Shown in pieces: positions 25,320-36,432 of a stretch of DNA of 64,000 bases. The stretch is taken from contig NZ_CP136628.1 in the NCBI RefSeq assembly GCF_032918005.1, positions 1,969,501-2,033,500 on the forward strand, given 5' to 3'. The position numbers and the translations under genes were made by a program. Below the pieces are notes generated by a model. That model was not told the DNA's origin and made no database searches. It saw nothing but the letters and a program-made list of their open reading frames with translations. Source of the DNA: Bradyrhizobium sp. NDS-1 (GTDB lineage Bacteria; Pseudomonadota; Alphaproteobacteria; Rhizobiales; Xanthobacteraceae). Numbering within the stretch: position 1 is the stretch's first letter; each line of letters begins with the position of its first letter.

Positions 25320-27862
25320 ACGAGGCCGTCAATCTCACCAATTGCGATCGCGAGCCCATCCACATTCCGGGCAGCGTGCAGCCGTTCGGCTTCATGCTCG
25401 TCGTCCTCTCGGATTTCACGATCTGCATGGCCTCGGACAATGTCGGCAGCTTTCTCGGAAGCGAAATTGCCGACCTCCTCCAGCGACCGTTGGCGACCGT
25501 CATCTCCGAAGCGGCCGTCGAGACCATCCGCAGCCGCGTCGATCATTTGAGCGGGCCGGATGCGACCGAGCGCCTGTTCGGTATCGAGCTCCAGGCCGGC
25601 AAGCCGCAATACGATCTCTCGATCCATTTCTCCGGCGTCTATCTCATCATCGAGGCGGAGCCGAGCGTCCACGAGCCGGGCGTCAATTCCGGCGAGCTCG
25701 TCCGTCTGATGCTCGACCGGATCCGCAAGACGCGCGGCATGAGCGATCTCGCGCGCGAGGCGGCTCGCCAGCTCAAGGCGCTGACTGGCTTCGACCGGGT
25801 GATGGTCTATCAGTTTCACCCGGACGGATCGGGCGAGGTGATCGCCGAGACCGCGGAGGCCGGACTGGAATCCTTCCTCGGTCTACGTTATCCCGCCTCC
25901 GACATCCCGAGGCAGGCCCGTGCGCTCTACCAACGCAACTGGCTGCGTATCATCGCCGACGTCAATGCCGTGCCGGCGGCGTTGACGTCCACGGCGACGC
26001 ACAATGCCGGGCTGCTCGACCTCTCGATGAGCGTGCTGCGCTCGGTCTCGCCGATTCACATCGAATATCTGCGCAACATGGGCGTCGCCGCATCGATGTC
26101 CGTGTCGATCCTGCGCGACGGCAAGCTGTGGGGGCTGTTTGCCTGCCATCATTATTCACCGCGTTACATCTCATTCGACAAACGTACGGCCTCCGAGCTG
26201 TTCGGGCAGATGTTCTCCTGGATCGTCGAGGGGCGCGAGCGCGAGGGCGACGTCGCCTATGAAGCCCGTGCCCACCAGGTTCAGGAGCGGTTAATCGAGA
26301 TCGCGGCCGCGCATGAGCACAGCCGCCGCGCCATCGTCGACTTCCTCGGCGACTATCGCAAGATGATCGACTGCGACGGCGTCGCGGTGTGGTCGGATAA
26401 CAAGATCGCGCTTCAAGGAGACACGCCGACCGAGGACGAAGTGAAGGACCTCGTCGCGTTCATCAACCGGACCTCGCCGGGGCGGATCCTGGCGAGCGCC
26501 GAGATAGCCAAGGTTTATGCCGCCGGCCAGTCCTTCCGCGACCGTGCGGCGGGTTTTCTCGCCATTCCGATCTCGCGAACCCCGCGTGATTGCCTGATCT
26601 TTTTCCGCCGCGAGGTCATGCGGTCCGTGAACTGGGCCGGCGCCCCCGACAAGGTCTATGATGAAGGTCCGAACGGACCACGGCTGACGCCGCGCAAGAG
26701 CTTCGAGCTTTGGCAGGAGACGGTGGCCGGCCAGTCGAAGCCGTGGTCGGTGGCCGACATCCGCATCGCCGAGAGCCTGCGCGTCACACTGCTGGAAGTG
26801 ATCCTGCAATTATCCGACCTCGCCGCGCGCGAGCGCCGCGGCGCGCAGGAGCGGCAGGAGCTGATGATCGCCGAGCTCAACCACCGCGTCCGTAATATCC
26901 TGAGCCTGGTCCGCGCGCTGGTGGCGCAGAGCAAGGATACCGCGACGAGCGTCGAGGAGTTCGCCAGCGTTCTCGGCGGCCGCATCCAGGCTCTGGCGCG
27001 CGCCCACGACCAGATCACCAATCTGAACTGGGCGCCGGTGGCGCTGCGGACCCTCGTCGAATCCGAGGCCGGCGCCTATCTCGGGGCGCGTGCAGACCGG
27101 GTCAAGATGGGCGGGCCTGACGTCGCGCTCGATCCCAAGGCGTTTGCCACGCTGGCTCTCGTCGTCCACGAGATGATGACGAATTCCGCCAAATATGGCG
27201 CGCTCGCCGATTCCACCGGCAGCGTCGAAGTGGTCTGGCGTCTCGATCCCTCGTCGAGCCTGGTGATCGAATGGAAGGAAAGCGGCGGCCCGCCGGTGCA
27301 GCCGCCGTCGCGGCGGGGCTTCGGCACCACGATCATCGAGCGCTCGGTGCCGTTCGATCTCAAGGGCGATGCCGAGATCCGCTTCGATCTGCTGGGCGTG
27401 CAGGCGAAGTTCGTCATCCCCGCAAATTTCGTGGAATTCGTGCCATCAATAGCAGGAGCCGCCATGCGCGTCGAAGAGCAGCAGTCCAGCCGCCCGCGGC
27501 TGTCCGACACAGCGCTGATCGTCGAGGACAATCTGATCATCGCCATGGCGGCGGAGGTCATCCTGCTCGATCTCGGCGCGCGCCACGTCGACACCGCCGC
27601 GAGCGTCGATCAGGCGCTGCGTTCGATTGAACGCACGCGGCCGAGCTTTGCCCTGCTCGATCTCAACCTCGGCAGCGAGAGCAGCATCAAGGTGGCGCAG
27701 AAGCTGAAAGAGATCGGCGTGCCCTTCATCTTCGCAACCGGCTATGGCGAGCGCGCGCCGCTTCCGGCTGAGCTTGCCTCGGTGCCGGTCATCCAGAAGC
27801 CGTACACGCTGGAAGTGGTCGACCACGCCCTCGGCAAACTGCAGCAAGCCAGCGCCCTCTGA
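25316..27862 (+). CDS. bphP: Bacteriophytochrome hybrid HWE histidine kinase with receiver domain
   Basis: An 848-residue red/far-red photoreceptor kinase. The PAS domain carries the bilin-binding Cys10 (NLTNCDREPIH). The GAF domain has PASDIP at 193-198. A PHY domain follows to about residue 500. The kinase is HWE-type: the phosphoacceptor H523 is in ELNHRVRN, and HEMMTNSAKYGAL is the N box. A C-terminal receiver domain from about 735 has the phosphoacceptor D782 in LLDLNLGS and a KPY end. This PAS-GAF-PHY-HWE-REC order matches Agrobacterium Agp2. No second regulator lies adjacent, so the fused receiver may be the first output or a phosphate sink. Confidence 0.95.
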   Translation: MNEAVNLTNCDREPIHIPGSVQPFGFMLVVLSDFTICMASDNVGSFLGSEIADLLQRPLATVISEAAVETIRSRVDHLSGPDATERLFGIELQAGKPQYDLSIHFSGVYLIIEAEPSVHEPGVNSGELVRLMLDRIRKTRGMSDLAREAARQLKALTGFDRVMVYQFHPDGSGEVIAETAEAGLESFLGLRYPASDIPRQARALYQRNWLRIIADVNAVPAALTSTATHNAGLLDLSMSVLRSVSPIHIEYLRNMGVAASMSVSILRDGKLWGLFACHHYSPRYISFDKRTASELFGQMFSWIVEGREREGDVAYEARAHQVQERLIEIAAAHEHSRRAIVDFLGDYRKMIDCDGVAVWSDNKIALQGDTPTEDEVKDLVAFINRTSPGRILASAEIAKVYAAGQSFRDRAAGFLAIPISRTPRDCLIFFRREVMRSVNWAGAPDKVYDEGPNGPRLTPRKSFELWQETVAGQSKPWSVADIRIAESLRVTLLEVILQLSDLAARERRGAQERQELMIAELNHRVRNILSLVRALVAQSKDTATSVEEFASVLGGRIQALARAHDQITNLNWAPVALRTLVESEAGAYLGARADRVKMGGPDVALDPKAFATLALVVHEMMTNSAKYGALADSTGSVEVVWRLDPSSSLVIEWKESGGPPVQPPSRRGFGTTIIERSVPFDLKGDAEIRFDLLGVQAKFVIPANFVEFVPSIAGAAMRVEEQQSSRPRLSDTALIVEDNLIIAMAAEVILLDLGARHVDTAASVDQALRSIERTRPSFALLDLNLGSESSIKVAQKLKEIGVPFIFATGYGERAPLPAELASVPVIQKPYTLEVVDHALGKLQQASAL

Positions 27863-28056
27863 GGGCTTGCGTGCGACGTTATGCATGCCGCTGCGGATTC
27901 CTGCATGACTTCGCATAGCTGCCGATAAAATCAGCAAGTCTGTGTGCGACGAGGCGCGCACGCGCGAACAATTTGAAGGTTCAATTAACGAGTGTCCTCC
28001 ATTGTGTCGCGGTGCAGCGTGGGTAGCGAGAATGCGGCGCGCGGCTGCCAGGGGGG

Positions 28057-28073
28057 CCGGCGATAATCGCCGG
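28057..28073. promoter_or_regulatory. Perfect palindrome upstream of the chemoreceptor gene
   Basis: CCGGCGAT, a central A, then ATCGCCGG, 47 nt upstream of the MCP start. It may be an operator or a leader hairpin. The rest of the 258-base gap (27863-28120) shows no other clear site. Confidence 0.5.
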
Positions 28074-28120
28074 AATCGTTCGGTCGCTCGAAGTGGAATG
28101 CATCTGGGTGGACAGTGGGA

Positions 28121-30130
28121 ATGCCGAAGTTTCGTTTGCGGATCAGGGGGCGCCTGTACGCAGGCTTCATGGCCCTGGTGGCGGTTGGTCTCGTGATGGC
28201 GGTCGTTGCCGTCGGGAATTTGTGGGCGGTCCAGGATCAGGTCGCAAGACAGTCCGCTCTCTCTGACAGCACGGCGCGAGTGCTGGAGATATCGACCCAC
28301 CTTCAGGCGATCCAGCGCGCCAATCTGCGCTACGTCTACGATGCCAACGAATCCGCGATGAAGGAGGCGCAGGAGCGCGAAACCGCGGCGACCGAGCTGT
28401 TGCGGGTCGGCGCGAAGGGGACGCTCTCGGAGGAGCGGCGAGCGCTCTACAACGGTCTCATTGACGACGTCGTCAAGATGCGACGCCTGCGTGACAACCT
28501 CGCAGACGCCGTCAACGAGGCAAGGACGGGCAAGGCGACGTTGCTGCCGAGCGGCGAGGAGCTGGCCGTCAAGATGGGCAAGCTGGTCGATACGGCGCGC
28601 GCGGCCGTCGACGAGGACACCGCGGCCCTCGTCGCCGACCTCGAATCCAGGACCCTTCTTGTTCGGGTCGCAAACTGGCGTTTCCTCGCCCTGCGCGATA
28701 CACAGGGGCCGGCCAACTTTCGGGCGAGTGTGGACAGGGCGGCGCAGCGGCTCGCGGCTCTCGAAAAGAGCCCGCAGGCAGCGGAGTTGCGCGCCACCCT
28801 CGCGCCGGTGAAGACCTCGCTCGGAATCTACAAATCCGCGTTCGAGACGACGTCGGCCGCGATGCTTCAGGCCGACGAGATCTACCACAAGAGCCTCGCA
28901 CCTCTGATCGTCGACAGCATCGGCAGACTCAAGGCCGCGGAAACGACCCTGAAGAAGGACTATCAGGACTCGCGCAGCCATGCCGAAGCGGTGATCGCCG
29001 GCACGACGACCGTTCAGGAGATTGCAGGCGGGCTTGCCGTCGTGTTCGGCGGCATCGTCGCCTTCCTGATCGCCCGCAGCATCGTCGGTCCCCTGGCCTC
29101 GATGACCAGCGCGATGGGGCGGCTTGCCGGCGGCAATCTCGAGGTCGAAATCCCCGGCCGCGGCAAGGCCGACGAGATCGGCGACATGGCCAAGGCGATC
29201 CAGGTGTTCAAGGACAACATGATCGACACCGAGCGCATGCGCGCCAAGCAAAGCGAGCTCGAGGCGCGGCAGGCCGAAAGCCGCAAGAAAGACATGGAGA
29301 GGCTCGCCGACCAGTTCGAGCAGGCCGTCGGCGAGATCGTCAACACCGTGTCGTCGGCATCGAGCGAGCTCGAAGCCTCGGCCGGCACCCTGACCACGAC
29401 CGCCTCGCGCGCCCAGGATCTGTCGACCGAGGTGGCCTCCGCATCCCAGGAAGCCACCGCGAATGTCCAGGCTGTCGCCACCGCGACCGAGGAGCTGTCG
29501 TCGTCGGTCGGGGAGATCGCCCGCCAGGTGCAGGAGTCCGCGCGCATCGCGGGTGAGGCCGTCGGCCAGGCCAGCCGAACCAACGATCGCGTCGGCGAGC
29601 TCTCCAAGGCGGCGGCCCGGATCGGCGACGTCGTCGAACTGATCAGCACCATCGCGGGCCAGACCAATCTCCTCGCGCTCAACGCCACCATCGAGGCGGC
29701 GCGTGCGGGCGATGCCGGCCGCGGCTTTGCCGTCGTCGCCACCGAAGTCAAGGCGCTTGCCGAGCAGACCGCGAGGGCAACCGGCGAGATCGGCCAGCAG
29801 ATCGCGAACATCCAGGCCGCCACCGAGCAGTCGGTCGGCGCCATCAGGGAGATCAGCGGCACCATCGAACGGCTGTCGGAGATCTCCTCTGCGGTCGCCG
29901 CGGCCGTGGAAGAGCAGGGCGCGGCCACGCAGGAAATCTCGCGCAACGTGCTGCAGGCCGCCCAGGGCACCCAGCGGGTCTCGACCAATATCGGCGACGT
30001 GCAGCGCGGAGCGTCCGAGACCGGCTCGGCCTCCTCGCAGGTGCTCTCGGCGGCGCGCCTGCTGTCGGCCGACAGCAACCGGCTGAAGCATGAAGTCGCC
30101 AAGTTCCTGAGCTCGGTTCACGCCGCCTGA
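28121..30130 (+). CDS. Methyl-accepting chemotaxis protein
   Basis: A 669-residue transmembrane chemoreceptor. The first membrane helix is at about 12-35 ([21 protein letters not shown]), a periplasmic helical sensor domain of about 265 residues follows, and the second helix is near 300-325. After it come a HAMP domain ([17 protein letters not shown]) and the cytoplasmic signalling hairpin with the conserved tip [21 protein letters not shown]. The length and helical sensor suggest the HBM/4HB-like class. The two ATGs (28115, 28121) are both possible. It follows bphP by 258 nt without sign of co-transcription; a light link is only speculation. Confidence 0.93.
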   Translation: MPKFRLRIRGRLYAGFMALVAVGLVMAVVAVGNLWAVQDQVARQSALSDSTARVLEISTHLQAIQRANLRYVYDANESAMKEAQERETAATELLRVGAKGTLSEERRALYNGLIDDVVKMRRLRDNLADAVNEARTGKATLLPSGEELAVKMGKLVDTARAAVDEDTAALVADLESRTLLVRVANWRFLALRDTQGPANFRASVDRAAQRLAALEKSPQAAELRATLAPVKTSLGIYKSAFETTSAAMLQADEIYHKSLAPLIVDSIGRLKAAETTLKKDYQDSRSHAEAVIAGTTTVQEIAGGLAVVFGGIVAFLIARSIVGPLASMTSAMGRLAGGNLEVEIPGRGKADEIGDMAKAIQVFKDNMIDTERMRAKQSELEARQAESRKKDMERLADQFEQAVGEIVNTVSSASSELEASAGTLTTTASRAQDLSTEVASASQEATANVQAVATATEELSSSVGEIARQVQESARIAGEAVGQASRTNDRVGELSKAAARIGDVVELISTIAGQTNLLALNATIEAARAGDAGRGFAVVATEVKALAEQTARATGEIGQQIANIQAATEQSVGAIREISGTIERLSEISSAVAAAVEEQGAATQEISRNVLQAAQGTQRVSTNIGDVQRGASETGSASSQVLSAARLLSADSNRLKHEVAKFLSSVHAA

Positions 30131-30140
30131 GCTGAAAGCA

Positions 30141-30168
30141 AAGGGCCACGCGCGCGCGCGCGGCCCTT
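30141..30168. terminator. Hairpin between convergent MCP and GST genes
   Basis: AAGGGCC (30141-30147) pairs with GGCCCTT (30162-30168) around a GC-alternating loop. The T tract is weak in both directions, but the position between convergent stops fits a bidirectional terminator. Confidence 0.65.
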
Positions 30169-30185
30169 CATCGTTTGTGGTGCGA

Positions 30186-30872
30186 TCAGGCGACCTTGGT
30201 CGTCATGTGCTTGAACATATTGGCCCTCGCCTCATCGTCCATCTCGGCCTTGAAGGTGAACTTGTCCTTCAGCGCAATCGCGCGCGCCGCTGCCGGGCGC
30301 GCCGAAATCTCCTCTACCAGTCGCTTCACGTTCGGGTATCGCGCAAAGGCGTCGTCACCGAGCTTGAACGGGAGCATCCGCGCCCAGCCCCACAGCGCCA
30401 TGTCGACGATCGAATAGCTGTCGCCGACCATGTAGCGGCGGCCTTCGAGGTGGCCGTCGAGAATCCTGTAGTGGCGATCGGTCTCGTACTGGTAGCGGTT
30501 ATGAGCGTAGTCGTGGTTCTGGTCCTTCGGCGCAAAATGCTTGAAGTGCACCGCCTGGCCCGAGTACGGCCCGACGCCGGTGGCGATGAACATCAGCCAT
30601 GACAGCGTCTCGCCGCGCACGCTGGCGGAGGGCAGGAACTTGCCGGTCTTCTCGGCGAGGTACAGCAGGATGGCGTTCGAGTCGAACACGATCGTCCCAT
30701 TGTCGTCGATCGCCGGCACCTTGCCGTTCGGATTGACCTTCAGATAGTCCGCCGTGAACTGCTCGCCCTTGCGGGTGTCGATCTTCACCGGCTCGAAGGG
30801 CAGTCCCGCCTCTTCGAGATAGAGCGCGACCTTGGTCGGATTCGGCGAACCGTTGAAATAGAATTTGAGCAT
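30186..30872 (-). CDS. Glutathione S-transferase family protein
   Basis: A 228-residue GST. The thioredoxin half has FYFNGSPNPTKVALYLEEAG, with Ser/Asn near the catalytic position, then NPNGKVPAI (cis-Pro) and DSNAILLYLAEK. The second half is all-helical. It resembles the Ure2p/YfcG-like (nu-class) group, which can reduce disulfides, more than the beta-class gene at 22220. The ATG at 30872 is preceded by GGGGAG at good spacing; a longer frame exists. It converges with the MCP gene. Confidence 0.87.
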   Translation of the reverse strand: MLKFYFNGSPNPTKVALYLEEAGLPFEPVKIDTRKGEQFTADYLKVNPNGKVPAIDDNGTIVFDSNAILLYLAEKTGKFLPSASVRGETLSWLMFIATGVGPYSGQAVHFKHFAPKDQNHDYAHNRYQYETDRHYRILDGHLEGRRYMVGDSYSIVDMALWGWARMLPFKLGDDAFARYPNVKRLVEEISARPAAARAIALKDKFTFKAEMDDEARANMFKHMTTKVA

Positions 30873-31001
30873 CACACATCTCCCCAATCTTCTTGCCGAG
30901 CAAACGCGGCGTCATCGCCGCTTGGTCGCTTCTCTTTGCCCGAACCTCGTTGGGGAGGGCAACCGGCGAGTTTGCCGGGCGGTATCTGCGCTCTGCGCAG
31001 A

Positions 31002-31328
31002 TCATCCGGCGTAACAAAGGCCGATCGCCGCCGTAATGACCATCGCCGCGCCGACCGCTTCCAGGCGCAGCCCGAGCCGCGCGGCGAGATGCATGTCGCC
31101 GGCCCGCGCCTTGCGCTCAGATCCGCGCGCATAGCCGTGAACGATGACGTCGTGATTGAAATTGTCGTGAGCCTCGTTGCTGCTGGCGAGACCGACGCAG
31201 ATCACGAGCACGCCGAACAGCGCGAGGCCGAAGAATCCGAGCAGGGCGATCAGGAACATCGGAAACATGCCGACCAGGAAGATCGGCAGCAGCGGCACCA
31301 GCAGCAATGTCTCGGACTGTCGTCGCAT
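31002..31328 (-). CDS. Small hypothetical membrane protein
   Basis: A 108-residue protein I do not recognise. It has a long hydrophobic stretch from residue 8 to 48 (likely two membrane helices: LLLVPLLPIFLVGMFPMFLIA and FFGLALFGVLVICVGLA), a polar middle rich in His, Arg and Asp, and a third short hydrophobic segment at the C terminus (VGAAMVITAAIGLCYAG). No Shine-Dalgarno is obvious before the ATG. Base composition matches its neighbours. It stands alone between the GST and ccrM genes. Confidence 0.55.
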   Translation of the reverse strand: MRRQSETLLLVPLLPIFLVGMFPMFLIALLGFFGLALFGVLVICVGLASSNEAHDNFNHDVIVHGYARGSERKARAGDMHLAARLGLRLEAVGAAMVITAAIGLCYAG

Positions 31329-31401
31329 GGGAGCCGGCCGGTCAGACGGGGCTGATCAGCGGAATCTAATCCCGGCTGGCTCCCCATTCAAGGTGCCGTA
31401 G

Positions 31402-31433
31402 CGTGGGCAAAGGTGTAAAGTGCCGTGCCCACG
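31402..31433. repeat. Short palindromic repeat, GTGGGCA family
   Basis: CGTGGGCA (31402-31409) and TGCCCACG (31426-31433) are complementary. It looks like a truncated relative of the elements at 22854 and 51581. It lies downstream of ccrM. Confidence 0.65.
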
Positions 31434-31478
31434 GGTAGAGGTCCCACGGGTACGAGGTCCTGCGAGAGCAGGGTCGGA

Positions 31479-33023
<1,545 letters not shown>

Positions 33024-33956
33024 ATGCGCTACGATGATTTCCGCCGCAGCGACGACATCGAGGATCGTCGCGATGATGGTGGTGGCGGCGGCGGAGGCGG
33101 GTTCGGCCTGCCCATGGGCGGCGGCGGGCTCGGCATCGGCACCATCATCATCCTTGGCCTGGTCGGCTACGCCTTCGGCATCGACCCGCGCATCCTGATC
33201 GGCGGCGCCGAGATTCTCACCGGCGGCGGCCAGGCACCGACCTACCAGACCGATCGCCAGGCCTCCTCCGGCAAGCGCGGCGCGCCGACCGACGAGATGG
33301 GCAGCATGATCTCCGGCATTCTCGGCGAGATCGACGATCGCTGGACCGAAATCTTCCAGGCCAGCGGCCAGTCCTATACCGGTCCCAAGATCGTGCTGTT
33401 CCGCAACGCCACCAATGGCGGCCGCTGCGGCATGGCGCAGTCGGCAATGGGGCCTTTCTATTGTCCGCCGGACCGCACCATCTTCCTCGACACCAGCTTC
33501 TTCCGCGAGGTCGAGACGCGCTTCCGCGGCTGCTCCGGCAAGTCGGCGTGCAGCTTCACCACCGCGTACATCATCGCCCACGAGGTCGGCCATCACATCC
33601 AGAACCTGCTCGGCATCATCCCGCGCGTGACGCGGCTGCAGCAACAGGCCGGCTCCAAGGCCGAGGCGAATGCGCTCCAGGTGAAGGTCGAATTGCAGGC
33701 CGACTGCCTATCCGGCGTCTGGGTCAATCGCGAGGCCAAGAAGCGCCCGAACTTCCTGGAGCCCGGCGACATCGACGCCGCGCTGACCACGGCGAGCGCG
33801 ATCGGCGACGACACGCTGCAGCGCCAGGCCACGGGCCGCGTCGTGCCGGATTCCTTCACGCATGGCTCGGCTGCGCAACGCAAGCAGTGGTTCATGACCG
33901 GCTACCAGCAGGGCACGGTCCAGGCCTGCAATACGTTCGGCGCCGGGGCGTTGTAA
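33024..33956 (+). CDS. Neutral zinc metallopeptidase (YpfJ-like)
   Basis: A 310-residue membrane-anchored protein of the YpfJ/neutral zinc metallopeptidase family. The N terminus has an acidic and Gly-rich stretch (DDGGGGGGGGFG at 17-28), then one membrane helix at about 37-52 (IGTIIILGLVGYAFGI). The zinc motif HEVGHH is at about 186-191, with two family Cys pairs nearby. The substrate is unknown for the family. The ATG at 33024 follows GAGGGAAAA. It is divergent from ccrM across a 414-base gap and stands alone. Confidence 0.88.
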   Translation: MRYDDFRRSDDIEDRRDDGGGGGGGGFGLPMGGGGLGIGTIIILGLVGYAFGIDPRILIGGAEILTGGGQAPTYQTDRQASSGKRGAPTDEMGSMISGILGEIDDRWTEIFQASGQSYTGPKIVLFRNATNGGRCGMAQSAMGPFYCPPDRTIFLDTSFFREVETRFRGCSGKSACSFTTAYIIAHEVGHHIQNLLGIIPRVTRLQQQAGSKAEANALQVKVELQADCLSGVWVNREAKKRPNFLEPGDIDAALTTASAIGDDTLQRQATGRVVPDSFTHGSAAQRKQWFMTGYQQGTVQACNTFGAGAL

Positions 33957-34028
33957 CGAAGACTCCGTGCCCCGGACGCAGCGCGCATTATCATGCGCGA
34001 TTGCGCATCTCGGAATCCGGGAGTAGTG

Positions 34029-34077
34029 CCGTCATCCTGAGGTGCTCGCCTCTTCGGCGAGCCTCGAAGGATGGCGG
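34029..34077. repeat. Palindromic repeat upstream of moaB
   Basis: CCGTCATCCTGAGG...CCTCGAAGGATGGCGG encloses the hairpin GCTCGCC (34044-34050), loop TCTTC, GGCGAGC (34056-34062). It resembles a common Bradyrhizobium intergenic element. It lies 30 nt before the moaB start and may affect its 5' leader. Confidence 0.7.
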
Positions 34078-34106
34078 TGGTCGGTGTTGAGAGAAGGTGC
34101 AGCGCT

Positions 34107-34670
34107 ATGGCGTCTATCGATGAAGCAAAACAGTTCATCCCGCTCAACATCGCGGTGCTCACCGTGTCCGACACGCGTGTCCTCGCTGACGACAAGTCGG
34201 GCCAGACGCTGACCGACCGTCTGCTGGCTGCCGGCCATCATCTCGCCGCGCGCGAGATCGTCACCGACGATGTCGAAGCCATCCGCACCGTGATCCGCCG
34301 CTGGATCGCGGATGCCGGCGTCGACGTCGTCATCACCACCGGCGGAACCGGCTTTACGGGACGCGACGTCACGCCGGAGGCGATCGAGCCGCTGTTCGAG
34401 AAGCGCATGGACGGCTTCTCGATCGCCTTCCACATGCTGAGCCACGCCAAGATCGGGGCCTCGACGATCCAGAGCCGCGCCACGGCGGGCGTTGCGGGGG
34501 CGACCTATATCTTCTGCCTGCCGGGCTCCCCCGGCGCCTGCCGCGACGGCTGGGACGGCATCCTTGCAGCCCAGCTCGACTACCGGACGCGGCCCTGCAA
34601 TTTCGTCGAGATCATGCCGCGCCTGGACGAGCATCTGCGAAGGCCGAAGGCGCAAGGTGCGACGGTTTAG
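34107..34670 (+). CDS. moaB: Molybdenum cofactor biosynthesis protein B
   Basis: MoaB belongs to the MogA/MoeA-like fold that adenylylates molybdopterin before metal insertion; in some species it is redundant with MogA. The 187-residue protein has the family motifs VLTVSDTR, DVVITTGGTGFTGRDVTPEA (residues about 78-97) and YIFCLPGSPGACRDGWDGI. I start at MASIDEAKQ (34107), preceded by GAGAAGG; the frame is open 12 codons further. No other moa or mod gene is near. It converges with the MarR-GNAT gene across a repeat. Confidence 0.92.
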   Translation: MASIDEAKQFIPLNIAVLTVSDTRVLADDKSGQTLTDRLLAAGHHLAAREIVTDDVEAIRTVIRRWIADAGVDVVITTGGTGFTGRDVTPEAIEPLFEKRMDGFSIAFHMLSHAKIGASTIQSRATAGVAGATYIFCLPGSPGACRDGWDGILAAQLDYRTRPCNFVEIMPRLDEHLRRPKAQGATV

Positions 34671-34685
34671 CTGCTCGCTGTTTCT

Positions 34686-34832
34686 TCTTCCCTTTTCCCC
34701 CTTGTGGAAGAAGGTGGCGCGAAAGCGCCGGATGAGGGGTATCTATCGGCACGGAGTGCTCGGAGAGATACCCCTCACCCGCGTGAGCTTGTGTCTACCA
34801 GCGTCGTTGCCCTCTCCCGCAAGGGGCGAGGG
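34686..34832. repeat. Palindromic intergenic repeat, CTTCTCCCCTTGCGGGAGAAG family
   Basis: A close relative of the element at 20622: it shares TTGTGGAAGAAGGTGGCGCG, a central TACCCCTCACCCG and a terminal CCCTCTCCCGCAAGGGGCGAGGG. It again sits between convergent genes (moaB and the MarR-GNAT gene). Confidence 0.8.
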
Positions 34833-34866
34833 CACATTCATACGCATCTCGCTCGTTGCGAGATGA

Positions 34867-35796
34867 TCACAGATCCATTTCCCATGTCTCTCCGATCAGA
34901 TCCTGTCCGAAGCTGTGATGCGGCTCCGTCGCGACCAGCTCGAATCCCGCACTCTGATAGATCCCGCGCGCGGCGGCCAGGATGCTCTGTGTCCACAGCG
35001 TCATCCTTCTGTAGCCCCTCTCGCGGGCGCCCTGGATGCATTGATCGACCAGCGCGCGGCCGACGCCGAGGCCCCGCGCCTTCTTCTCCACCTGCAACAG
35101 GCGCAGCTTGGCGATCTCGTCGGTGGCCTTGACCAGAAAGACCGAGCCGACCGGCTCGCCACCCACTTCCGCGATCCAGCAGTGCTCGCGCGCGGCGTCG
35201 TAGTTCCTGATGAACTGTGCGCAGATCTCGGCGACCAGCGCCTCGTAGCTGATGTCCCAGTTGTAATCGGCGGCATAGGCAGCGGCCTGGCGGGAGATGA
35301 CCCAGCCCATGTCACCGACGCGATGGCTGCGCAGCATGAACGCCGCGGGCTGAGCTCGACGTTGCTCCAGCACAGCTTCGATGGTCGCCATGGCCTGCGT
35401 GAGCCGCTTTGCATCGCTGGCCGAAAGCTGAGCCAGCATGGCGGCGACCTCGTTTTGCGAGTTCACGTTCAGCTTGGCGTAGGTCTGGCGGCCCTTGGCC
35501 GTGAGACTGAGCTGGTATTGCCTGCGATCCGCGGGCAGGGGCTTTCGCGTGATCAGCCTCTTTTCATCGAAGCTCTGGACGATGCGGCTGAGATAGCCGG
35601 GATCGAGACCAAGCTCGTTCCCGATCTCTTTTGCCGCAAGCCCATCGCGATGCGCGAGTTCATAGAGCACGCGAGCCTCGCTGAGCGAAAATGGGCTGTT
35701 GCCGAGATGCTGGTCGAGCACACCAAGCTTGCGGGTGTAGAAGCGATTGAAGGCCCGAACTGCTGCGATCTGGTCGTCGGTACCGTCGATTGCCAT
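34867..35796 (-). CDS. MarR-type HTH regulator fused to GNAT acetyltransferase
   Basis: A 309-residue two-domain protein. The N-terminal MarR winged helix spans about 1-140 (LGNSPFSLSEARVLYELAHRDG, then DPGYLSRIVQSFDEKRLI). The C-terminal GNAT domain spans about 150-305, with the acetyl-CoA loop KKARGLGVGRALVDQC and a typical GIYQSAGFEL beta-bulge. This MarR-GNAT fusion is widespread in proteobacteria and may couple a small-molecule or protein acetylation to repression. The gene is monocistronic and followed by a repeat at its convergent end. The target of either domain is unknown. Confidence 0.88.
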   Translation of the reverse strand: MAIDGTDDQIAAVRAFNRFYTRKLGVLDQHLGNSPFSLSEARVLYELAHRDGLAAKEIGNELGLDPGYLSRIVQSFDEKRLITRKPLPADRRQYQLSLTAKGRQTYAKLNVNSQNEVAAMLAQLSASDAKRLTQAMATIEAVLEQRRAQPAAFMLRSHRVGDMGWVISRQAAAYAADYNWDISYEALVAEICAQFIRNYDAAREHCWIAEVGGEPVGSVFLVKATDEIAKLRLLQVEKKARGLGVGRALVDQCIQGARERGYRRMTLWTQSILAAARGIYQSAGFELVATEPHHSFGQDLIGETWEMDL

Positions 35797-35859
35797 GGCT
35801 CCCCTCGATACTTGCTATTGTCAAATAATTATTCGACTTTGGCAAGTATCGGCTGGGCC

Positions 35860-36432
35860 TCAGCCGACCATGACGATCCGGCTGCGCAGCATAGTCCGGG
35901 AGCGGCCGAGCCGCCGCAGCAGCCGCGCCTCGGAGCGGCGAGCCTGGGGTGGGTAGCCGCCGATCCGGTCGTAATGATCGCGCGCGATCAAAAGTCCCTG
36001 ATCGCCCAAGGGACCGACGAGCTTGCGCACCACGGCCCAGAGGGTATCTCGGAAACCGGTATCGGCGTAGGGGGAGCGCGCATAGCGGAACACCGCTGCG
36101 CGATCGCGGCCGCTGGACGCGACGCTTTGGATGAACTGGGTCGTCTCCTCGATCCAGCCCGTGTCCAGCACCGCGCCTGCGGGGAGGAACATGAGCCAAG
36201 GCGAACGGGCCTGGAGCGCGCCGGCCGCGAGCGCCGCGCCTTGCGAGGATCCTTCGAAACCGACGAAACGGCAGCCTGCAACGTCGGCGACACGCTCGAT
36301 GACACCATTGCGAGTGCCGTCGACAAGGAGCACTTCCTTGATGATGCCCGCGGCGGCGCCGGGCACCAGCGCGGCCAGAGTCGCCACCGCCGTCTGCTCG
36401 ACACCTTCGGTCGGTATGATGACGCTCAGCAT
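35860..36432 (-). CDS. Small GT2-like glycosyltransferase
   Basis: A 190-residue protein with a GT-A-like start, MLSVIIPTEGVEQTAVATLAALV, and EVLLVDGTRNGV where family 2 enzymes have the VDDGSTDGT segment. ARSPWLMFLPAGAVLD then fills the position of the DXD metal site, but no DXD is present. It is shorter than most GT2 enzymes and lacks membrane anchors, so catalysis is uncertain. It lies between the MarR-GNAT gene and a 331-base gap, on the same strand as MarR-GNAT but 63 nt away. Confidence 0.65.
   Translation of the reverse strand: MLSVIIPTEGVEQTAVATLAALVPGAAAGIIKEVLLVDGTRNGVIERVADVAGCRFVGFEGSSQGAALAAGALQARSPWLMFLPAGAVLDTGWIEETTQFIQSVASSGRDRAAVFRYARSPYADTGFRDTLWAVVRKLVGPLGDQGLLIARDHYDRIGGYPPQARRSEARLLRRLGRSRTMLRSRIVMVG

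Noticed and set aside
27446..30121. 891-codon minus-strand frame across bphP and the chemoreceptor
   Set aside because: It is antisense to two well-recognised proteins and has a composition typical of shadow frames.
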